NCBI GenBank assembly: GCA_030761205.1
Contig: JAULJL010000015.1
Coordinates: 6,198,501 to 6,262,500 of the forward strand
Source of the DNA: Fremontodendron californicum
Taxonomy: Eukaryota > Streptophyta > Magnoliopsida > Malvales > Malvaceae
Reading direction: 5' to 3'
Length of the DNA: 64,000 nucleotides
Of the stretch, positions 56,201 to 64,000 are shown one piece after another (position 1 is the stretch's first letter; each line of letters opens with the position of its first letter). Position numbers and translations under genes: made by a program. The notes below the pieces were generated by a model. The model was not told the origin of the DNA. It saw only the letters and a program-made list of their open reading frames with translations, and did not search any database.

Positions 56201-57201
56201 CCAACAACATGTGCTAAGCCATCATTACCCATCTTCAATACCCCAAAATTACCAGGCGTATAAGATGTGAAGAATTCCTTCCTAGACGTGACATGAAGTG
56301 AAGCACCAGTGTCTATTACCCAACTTGTCTCGTCGCATGCTAAGTTGATCACATTCTCATCACAAGTAACCAACAGATCATCAGAGGTAGCAGCAGTAAC
56401 ACGATCATTCTTTTCATGATCCCTATTCTCTTGTTTATCACTACCACCTTTGTTCTCTTTCCTCCACTTGTAGCAATATTTCTTGATATGGCCCATCTTG
56501 CCACAATAATGGCACTCAACATTTTTAAATCTTGATCTTGACTTGCTTCGGCTTTTATCTCTACCCGTTTCATTTTTGCTCCTACTTCTCCCCCTATTTT
56601 CAGTAACTAGAACCTCAGACTGTGATGAAAAACCCTGAGACTTTCTTCTCACTTCTTCATTCAAAACACCATTCTTGGCAAGTTCCAAAGTTACTACACC
56701 ATTATGAGCAGAATTAATAAGTGAAACTCGAAATGTTTCCCAAGAATCCGGTAGAGTAGCAAGCAACCAAAGCCCTACTACTTCATCCTCAAATTTGATG
56801 CCCATACCAATTAACTGATTCATAACTCCTTGAAACGCATTCAAGTGATCAGCCACAGTTGTTCCTTCTTTATACTTCAGTTCCATCATTTTTTTAAGCA
56901 TGAACAACTTGTTATTGCCAGACTTTAAAGCATACAAGTTTTCAAGCTTGTTCCACAATGTGCGTGCATGTGTCTCTTGATCAATGTGATTGTAAACATT
57001 TTCCTCAACAAATTGGCGAATAAAAGCACACACCTGCTGATTCTCAAATTCCCATTCCTCATCACTTTTAGATTCGGGTTTTTGAGTGGCAAAGACAGGA
57101 AGATGCAAAGACTTCACAAATAACAGGTCTTTCATTTTATTCTGCCACAATTGATAATTTGTGCCATTCAAAACAATCATTCTACTTGTGCCAGCCTCCA
57201 T
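53218..57201 (-). pseudogene. TE5 copia gag-pol, one in-frame stop
   Basis: Upstream part 55144-57201: gag from MEAGTSRM (ATG at 57201; reading further upstream would need a TTG), CCHC knuckle, protease WVIDTG, integrase finger and a complete core (HSDVCGP, SDNGGEY, TPQLNGLAERMNR). Downstream part 53218-55143: RVT_2 reverse transcriptase with LLLYVDDM and RNase H (GYTDSDMAGD, TTESEFIAV, CDSQSAIHLG). The parts share a frame and are separated only by TAA at 55144-55146, between DEFG and YDPVEKK. The leader is very short, about 20 bases between primer site and gag. RT and RNase H would need readthrough. Confidence 0.9.
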
Positions 57202-57237
57202 AATTACACAGCAACACAATCAAAGCTCTGATACCAG

Positions 57238-57940
57238 TGTGATGGGCAGAAACCGAACTTACCAATAAATCGGGAAAGCACAACCGGTAGTTCTTTCTCT
57301 CCCAATTAACAGGATCTGTAAATATGGTACTAAATTGCACAAGATATATATATATATATACTCCAGCAACACAAATTCAACCAAGGATAATCACCAACAA
57401 CCAATCACACGAGACACACAATTTTTACGTGGAAAACCCCTTTAAATCAAAGGGTAAAAACCACGGGACTTAGGAGTCCAGTCAAAATCTCCACTATAAT
57501 GAGAGTGTGTTTACAATATCACAATAATTCAGCTAATACAATGAGTACACAACTCTAACTTAGCTATCAACAAGTGATATTAAAATCAAAGAGAGAAAGT
57601 TGAGAAATCACCCCAAAAACGTGACTACTATTCGGACACAAAACAGTACTTTATAGTGTTCAGATGGAAATTTTCACCGTACACAATCAGCATCTACGTA
57701 TCCTATAGCCACTGCCAGAAAATCAAGAAGATCGGACCACGGATGAACCTCCGATCGAGGACTTGATCAAAACTGTGCAACTCACTCTTTTCTCTCTTTC
57801 TCTGCCGCCTCCCTCCCTCTTTTTTTTTTTTTTCTTTTGCTACTGACTCTCATCTCACCAAATACAACAAACCCTCAAATTAAAAAGGGCTAAGGGCATA
57901 AAAGGAATTTCCTCCATATAGGAGGGACCCATGCCCAACA
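57238..57940 (-). repeat. TE5 5' LTR, 703 bp
   Basis: Contains ACGTGGAAAACCCC..AAAAACCACGGGAC (57427-57468) as in the TE2 LTR, and a short (TA)9 tract at about 57343-57360. Confidence 0.93.
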
Positions 57941-58274
57941 GTCATTACCCTGGCCGGGATCAATAACACCGGAACTCACGTTTACATCAGCTACAGATTG
58001 CATAACAGCAGCAGCACCGGCATCTAGCGGCTTTCCCAGCACTTGGGTCTCGGCAGTGAGCATGGTAGCTGCGTCTCGTGGTGCAACTGGTTTAGATGCC
58101 AATCCACCAGTGACATCGAAAACATCGCCGTACTTGATAGCTTCCTGATTAGAATCTTGGTCGGTTTGGGGCCTTCTTGGTTGTCCCTGGCTCATTTTCT
58201 TGTGCGTGGAACTTTAAATCAAAGGCTGATGGAATTCGTGGGAAAACGTATGGAGGGTTCAGGAGATGCATTAG

Positions 58275-58350
58275 AGTATATAAAGGCGTAGTCTACATAT
58301 AACTAAGTTTGCACGTTTCAGCTAGGCAACGAGACACTTGGACCTTGGGT
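58275..58350 (-). promoter_or_regulatory. LEA-D promoter block
   Basis: A TATATAAAG-type AT box near 58276-58284 and, just beyond, plus-strand GCACGTTTCAGCTAGGCAAC then GAGACACTTGGACCTTGGG. On the gene strand this gives GAAACGTGC, an ABRE-like core, in the same order and spacing as in LEA-B and LEA-C. Confidence 0.5.
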
Positions 58351-58737
58351 TAACAGGTGGTGGTTGGGCTTCATATTTAGCTCCCAAATACGAACCTCTG
58401 CGACATATGGCAAAGGATAAAAGCTTTAGCCTTTAAGTTGAACCTGAGTTGGCCATCTGTTGTACTCTTGGCTGGATTCCTTTTTTTTTTTTTCTCTTCA
58501 TTGCTGCATTTATTTTTCCTTGTTTATTTAGGGTGGTGGACTGGACAAGCACATGAACTCTATTTTGAGGCTCAGCATTCGGACGAAAATGGGCTTATTG
58601 TGGCCCAAGACGCCTAGGTTTTGAAAGAGAATTTCTATTTTAATAAGTTTGAACATTTAGTACCCTTGATTTGACTAATTGTCATGGGAATCCCCAGCTA
58701 GACAAATAATTGTTTTAATTTTGATAATTTTGAATAT

Positions 58738-59334
58738 GAGGTAATTATAAATTTAGTCTTAAAACATGCAATTTTTTTTATTTCAATCTTAAAATTTTTA
58801 TTTGTAAATATTTAATCTTAAAAATTATCAATATTTTAAAAGATAATCTATTAGTTCCTTTTCGAATAGAATTATGTGACATATAATAAATCACATGTAA
58901 AAATTACATAGCATTTCATTAATTTATAAAATATTAAAAAAATTATTTGTCAAAAAAAAAATCTAAATAAAAGATAAAAAAAAAACTCTATTTCATTTCA
59001 TTAAAGATTGTTGGTTTAATGAAAAAGAGAGAAAAATTGTTAGTTTAATGAGAGAAGAGAAAAGTAAAAAAATAAAATAGTGATTTTTTAATCTTTGTAA
59101 GAAGGTTATTTTTTAAAATAATTTTTTAAAATTTTATAAATTATTGAAATGCTATCCACATGTGTTCATTATATGCCAGCTAAGCTTTCTGTTAGTATTT
59201 CTATTTAAATAATGATTGAAAGATTAATTTTTAACATATTAACAAATTTTAAGACTGAATGTTTACATTTAAAAGTTTTAAGACTGAAATAAAAATATAT
59301 ATATATGTTTTACGAGTAAAATTGTAATTATCTC
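58738..59334. repeat. Foldback MITE, about 597 bp
   Basis: Long inverted arms: GAGGTAATTATAAATTTAGT at the left and, on the complement of the right end, GAGATAATTACAATTTTACT. Similarity continues for over 100 bp (TTATTTCAATCTTAAAA / TTATTTCAGTCTTAAAA; ATATTTAATCTTAAAA / ACATTCAGTCTTAAAA). No clear target duplication. Confidence 0.75.
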
Positions 59335-60162
59335 TTTTGGTTATTTACCGATTTCTTTTTTTAAACGCATGGATTATGCATAAGTTTTACTGTTTCAGTA
59401 TAATTTTGGAAAATCACATTATTGAAAACTACATGGATTATGCATAGTAACAGTTAATGCTCATTCTCATAAATAATTGCAAAATATAAACGAAATATTT
59501 GGAACAAAATTAGAAGAAAAAAAAAGTGGGAAGATGGAAACCAAGGAACGGGCAGGTGTTAGTTGTTGAATAGGTTATCAAGAATCAGCGGCACACTGCC
59601 CATTGCCGATTCTGCCCACTTCAATCCAAGTTTCCTCCTCCAACCACCTTTTTTTTTAAATCCGAAAAACATGTCTTACTAAAAACAATAATTATTTATT
59701 AGTCTAATGAACAAGAATATTTGTAAAAAAAAATGAAAAAATTAAAAATGGTTAAGTGGGACATTATAAAGATCAATATATCTCTATGTAATTCCTATTT
59801 GGCTTTTTTTTCTTTCTTTCCTACTATGTACCGTCCCTCTCCAAAAGCTCTTTTTCTCTTCACGCCATTGTCATACCCTTCTCTTCCAGTTTTTAAAAAC
59901 TTTAGATCACCTTATCGCCATATCATCGGAACTACAAACTATGAGTGAAATTTTAAAGAACTTGATGGAGAAAAAACTGCCTTTTATGGCTCCAACCGTG
60001 GCTCCATGAAGACAACCGATCTTGGTTTTTGCCCCAACAAAGCTCCAGTTAGGACTCTTAAAGTTGCTCCAACTGTAGATAAATGACATATTCTAATTAG
60101 TTTTGGTATTCAAGTGAAACTGACACCATAGTTTTCTAGCAAAGATGCCAAATTCATCTCAA
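59335..60162. other. Intergenic DNA, no gene recognised
   Basis: Ordinary AT-rich sequence. A short GC-moderate stretch at 59965-60090 has GGCTCCAACCGTGGCTCCA and related GCTCCAACT strings but no supported product. Confidence 0.55.
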
Positions 60163-61485
60163 TGTTCTAGGATAAAACTGAAAAGTTTTTCTTTATTTAA
60201 TTTTGTCTTGGGTTCAAAAGGAAAGGAGCAAATCCAAAAATGTAATTATGAAATTTAGAACATAAATGAAAGAAAAATAAAAGGAGAGAATAAAAAAACT
60301 CTTATTTACTTCACAAAATTTACAATACTTATAATACAACTAATGTGGTGTATATATAGGAATTAAGGAGTGGAATAAATAGTGGAAGCAGCCTTTGTTT
60401 CTACAAAGGCTACAACATGCTATTTCTTATTCAACAAATGCAACCAAGCCTCTTCAACAATTACTGCATCGAAATGCAGTTATTGTTGAATCACATTTGA
60501 GCAGCAAATGTGGACTTAGATTTTGGTCATATTTTCAACAATCTCAACATTCCCCCTCAAGATGGCATGTGAAGATTCTAAACGCCTCTCTTGACAAGTG
60601 ATTCATGAAACAGGTCTGCTCAAAGAGACTTTGTAAGGATATCAGCTAATTGTTGTTTGGAGCGAACAAAGTGAAACAAACTATTCCTTGTTGGATCTTT
60701 TCACAAATCAAATGACAATCTATCTCGATGTGCTTTGTTCGTTTAAAGGAGCTTTGTTATCACAATAAAGACAGGCTGGTTGCAAGTGATGGATTCCAAG
60801 ATCCTTTAATAAATAAATTATCCAGCTAATTTCGCAACAGGTTGTTGCCATTGCCTTATATTTTGCCTCAGCAGAAGAGCGAGAAACTGTCGATTGTTTC
60901 TTTGATTTCCATGAAATAAGAGTTTCCAAGCAAAATGCAATATCCTGAAGTCGAAAGACGAGAATCTGGACAGCTTGCCCAATCTGAATCTCAGTAAGCA
61001 AGAATTTGTAATGAGCTAGATGTTGAAAAGAGAATTCCTTGACCAGGACAACTCTTTAAATAATGCAGAACTCGTATTGCAGCAAGATAATGTGGCTGAC
61101 AAAGTTGTCCAAGGAACTGGCTAAGGATTTGAACACAATAGGCAATGTCGGGTTGTGTTACCGTGAGATAAAGTAGACGACCAACTAAACGCCTATAAGA
61201 AGTTGGATCTGAAAGGAGTTCTCCATCATTATTGTTTAACCGAAGATTTTGTTCCATTGAGGTCCTCGAAGAACATGTACCAAGAAGACCAAACTCTTCC
61301 AGTAACTCAAGAATGTATTTTCGTCGACTTAGATAAATACCAAGTTTTGGCCGGGCAATTTCTATGCCAAGAAAATACTTTAGGGCACCAAGATCCCGCA
61401 CTTTGAAATAGGTTTGGAGAGTTACTTTTAAGTTCTGAATCTCTTCAAGTATCATCGACACATACTAGAATAACAGTATGTCATC
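60163..61485 (-). mobile_element. TE6: decayed copia remnant (3' part)
   Basis: Probable 3' LTR at 60163-60549 (TGTTCTAGG...CTCAACA), polypurine tract TTCCCCCTCAAG at 60550-60561, then broken RNase H and RT sequence up to 61485, where it stops at the RT catalytic motif and foreign-looking DNA begins. It is a different copia family from TE1-TE5 and is clearly older. Confidence 0.8.
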
Positions 61486-61490
61486 TTAGA
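60720..61490 (-). pseudogene. TE6 RT/RNase H fragment
   Basis: 61461-60991 gives the end of RT (FKVRDLGALKYFLGIEIAR, TSYRRLVGRLLYLTVTQPDIAY); 61001-60720 gives RNase H (ISWKSKKQSTVSRSSAEAKY, LYCDNKA). A frameshift lies near 60995, a stop interrupts the region after DDILLF, and the RNase H Asp box after 'LQILAY' is garbled. The 5' edge cuts the YVDD motif: only GATGAC (DD) is left at 61480-61485. Confidence 0.85.
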
Positions 61491-64000
61491 CAGCTCGGCA
61501 AGCAGCTGAACTCTTTTCCTCTTTCTTTTGCTTTGGATAGATCTCAAGGGCAAAGTACTCATTCCGGGCATGACTCGGAAGATGAAGAGGGGGCAGGCAC
61601 TTCAGTCCAGTGCTATGGGTTCCTCATTTCCCTATGGTCGAGCGGTTTGGTTGGCCTGTGATGAAGAAGAACTTAGATGATGACAATGGAGCTAGTCACG
61701 GAGCTTAGTCATAGGTTACACTATGATCCCGATGCCTGAAAGCTCTGTTCGCCTACTGGTGAGAGAAGCAATCCTCCTTCTAGGGCTGGGCTCAGATCTC
61801 TTTTGAGGCACAGTGTCTTTCAACTAAGCGCTGAGCCCCTGCGATGACTAGGTCAAGCGGCGTAACTGAAGCTTCTTGCGCCTAATTCAATTGAGCTGCT
61901 AGGCTTCCTTACCTAAGCCCTGACTCGGAAATTCAGTGGAAGACGCTAAGCCTAGGTTCATTTCCAAGTGAGTTTTAAGTACCCCTTAAAGATGGGAAAC
62001 TCTTTATTTTCCTGCTTAGACAGGGGCCTTGTCAACGGAATATTCAAATTAGCATGAAAGTCCTACTTTAGATGATACGCCTCGCTGAGCTCTCTCTTGG
62101 GCTGTGAAAGCGGTGCAAAAAAAAAAGTTGGGCTACCTTGCCTTGAGAGCTTCCCCGGTTATTGAGTCTGTGATTTCATTGTAAGTATTTGCTTCCATCT
62201 CGAAATGCTCTTTCATGATTGTATGTACACAAGTTCTCGCGCATAAGCATAGCCATATGATGAGTTGAAAGCTTCAGAGGTGAGGAAAACCCTCTATTAT
62301 AGTCTAGGAGCATATTCCCACTCTTTTTTGTGTTCATTCAATGCTTTGCTTGTGGATTGGAAATGCGGTAAGGTCAGCCCCTGACTCTTAGATAGATATC
62401 AGCATAGCTTCGTAATTAAACTTCTCGCACATCCGTTCTGAAAGTGATCTTTCCGAATCAAGATATAGAATATGGGCAACCTTCTTCCCTAGAAAGAAGG
62501 GAGACAAAAGATTTGATTCATGTCTCTGCAGCTGTATCTAGTGCGTCACGCTGGGAATTGATAAACGACTTTCTATCTTCGTTGAAGTGAAAGCTTACTT
62601 GATCGATGTATGGGATATAACTGAAAGGGCAGTGCCACAAGGATTTTTAAAACCCGCTACGCCTGTCCTAATCAAGCCAAGACTTTATGCTCTGCTCTGC
62701 GCGCTATACTTTTGCTTTTTATCCCGGCATAGCGCTTTGCTTTCGGTTCTTCGGAGAAAACCTTACCAGACCACCACCCGACTTCCTTGCTTGTGTGCTT
62801 GGACATACATAGCCGAACAGGGCCTACAGAAGCAAACCTTTATTTCTAAATGCACACGCTTTACTGTGCGGACGGAAAGCCCTCGATTAATGCCATGGCT
62901 AGAATAAGACAGCTTCGAAGACGAATAATGCTATGGCAAACCCTACTCATCTTTTATCTGTCTCCCACCCCATTCTTTCCCTAAAAAGAGGGGTTCCACC
63001 GTCAACCTAAGTTAACTCTTTTTGGTACCCCAACTCCAAATTTTTCGTGTACTTCTTGTGTTTACAGCAAGATCTCTATCTAAGTTAAGTGTTGACATCA
63101 AATTCCTTACGGCAGAGCCCGCTCTTGATGTAGAGGAATTGCTGGGTGGTTTCCTCAGCTAATTCAGAAGCCCTTCTTTCGATTGACTCAGCTACTGATA
63201 CAGATGTTGGCTACTCACAGACGTTCTCATATCATACAGAATCTACTGGAAAGCTAGATGTTGGATGTGCAGATTTAGTTGAATATTCATAAGTAGCAGG
63301 GTACCAGTTCTTGAGTCATATCTGCTGTCTCGACTATACACACTATTTATTTCCCATCTAAAAAAATCTTACAATGAAGTCCAAGCTTTGCTAAACGAGA
63401 CTCAAGAGATTCACCCTCTCCTGGAACAATCTTTCTAGGTTTACCAAACCATAAAAGGAATGATTTGTGAAAGGGAGCGTTTAGTAAGGTCAGGAATCCT
63501 AAACAGAAGGAGCGGGTACCGCTTCCTATGTGCGAGTAAACAGGGAGAGTCTAGGGGAAGGGTAGAGCTAGTAACCAGTTCTCAACCCTATAGCTATACC
63601 GGGCGATTCTCTGGTAGATCGTCCGCTGTTTAGTTCCCTATTCTCTGCTCAAGCACCTCTTTGAAAAGGGCTTTTTTGGCATCTCAATAGAGCACCTTAG
63701 GTTAGGGGTACGACACATTGCACTAGTCAAACTCCTCTTTTTCCTATAGCACATATAGGCTTTTAGAACGTTTTATTTATTCCTTTGAGTACCTTTTTTT
63801 CTTGAGTACATTTCCTTGAGGAAAGATAATACTGTATGGTAAAAAAGAGCCCCCTGGGCGAGGGCTGCTCCGCTCTGGTCCACCACCGGATAAGTATAGG
63901 AGCTAGCCTGCTTTAGAGCCTTGAGAGCCCTTTACCTTTAAGCAAGCCAACTCCCCTCATCCTCTCCCCTGTCTGTGAAAGGCACGGAGCAGCCTAAGTC
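61486..64000. other. Mitochondrial-like DNA (probable NUMT), no gene recognised
   Basis: Composition changes abruptly from about 30% GC to about 45-47% GC. The AT runs and poly-A tracts typical of the rest of the window vanish, and the texture (AAGAAAGAAGGGAG, GGGGAAGGGTAGAGC, GCTGCTCCGCTCTGG, evenly mixed bases) resembles plant mitochondrial intergenic DNA. No rRNA, tRNA or mitochondrial protein gene was recognised, and the only longer frame (62587-62907, 106 codons) has no domain I know. The call rests on composition and impression only. Confidence 0.5.

Larger units (their letters stand above)
52484..57940 (-). mobile_element. TE5: Ty1/copia retrotransposon inside LEA-D
   Basis: LTRs 57238-57940 (5', 703 bp) and 52484-53201 (3', 718 bp), primer binding site about 57225-57236, polypurine tract about 53202-53212 (GGAGGGGGAGATT on the element strand). 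Gag-pol 53218-57201 in one frame apart from one stop. Its right edge joins LEA-D exon 1 at 57941. The left side is followed by a second, truncated copy, and no target duplication of GTCAT is found at the far left edge. Confidence 0.93.
49784..58195 (-). pseudogene. LEA-D: three-exon SMP-family LEA gene split by TE5 in exon 1
   Basis: Exon 1 is in two pieces. 57941-58195 (85 codons from MSQGQPRRP, first SMP domain AIKYGDVFDVTGGLASKPV) is followed by the insertion. 50488-50555 holds the rest, ending TEAIANQ before a GT donor. Exon 2 is 50053-50400 (116 codons, FTIGEALEATAISVGDKPVDKGD, ITISDVLS). Exon 3 is 49784-49948 (54 codons plus stop, DKAVTSEDVDGVRGAEL, PTPGGVADTMATAARV). Exons 2 and 3 and all splice sites are undamaged. 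If the insertion is ignored, the flanking exon sequence continues in frame with almost nothing lost, so the gene was probably functional until the insertion. LEA-A is the closest intact relative. Confidence 0.88.

Noticed and set aside
62587..62907. 106-codon frame in the mitochondrial-like segment
   Set aside because: No similarity to any mitochondrial protein I know; chance frames of this length are expected at this GC content.

Overview
The window is plant nuclear DNA, most likely from a eudicot. It is AT-rich, has intron-containing genes with GT..AG junctions, carries plant-only protein families (OVATE, seed-maturation LEA, plant mobile domain), and more than 40% of it is Ty1/copia LTR retrotransposon. 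I cannot name the species.

Layout. 1-5244: a young, apparently complete copia element (TE1, minus), whose left LTR runs off the window edge. 5245-13837: one intronless OVATE-family gene (7140-7916, minus) in AT-rich DNA with several small inverted-repeat elements. 13838-18307: a Mutator-like element with TIRs of about 300-380 bp, which carries no transposase but holds an intact four-exon plant-mobile-domain gene. 19687-58195: a tandem cluster of four LEA D-34 (seed maturation protein, SMP) genes, all on the minus strand. LEA-A (three exons) and LEA-B (two exons, one SMP domain fewer) look intact. LEA-C is broken by a frameshift and by TE3, which sits on its splice acceptor. LEA-D is split inside exon 1 by TE5 plus a truncated tandem partner. 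TE2 lies in the upstream region of LEA-B, and TE4, a pol-defective relative of TE3, lies between LEA-C and LEA-D. 58738-59334: a foldback element. 60163-61485: a decayed copia remnant (TE6). 61486-64000: an abrupt change to GC-richer DNA resembling plant mitochondrial intergenic sequence, probably a nuclear mitochondrial insertion (NUMT) or an assembly join.

Reading as a whole: this is a small ABA/seed-type LEA array enlarged from a few kb to about 38 kb by recent copia insertions. LTR pairs of TE2, TE3 and TE4 look identical by eye and TE1 differs at about 4 of 435 positions, so the insertions are recent. The best leads are the splice-site insertion in LEA-C, the one-ended tandem insertion without target duplication in LEA-D, the pol-dead but recently moved TE4, the hairpin-bearing TIRs around the PMD gene, and the copia/mitochondrial-like junction near the right end.
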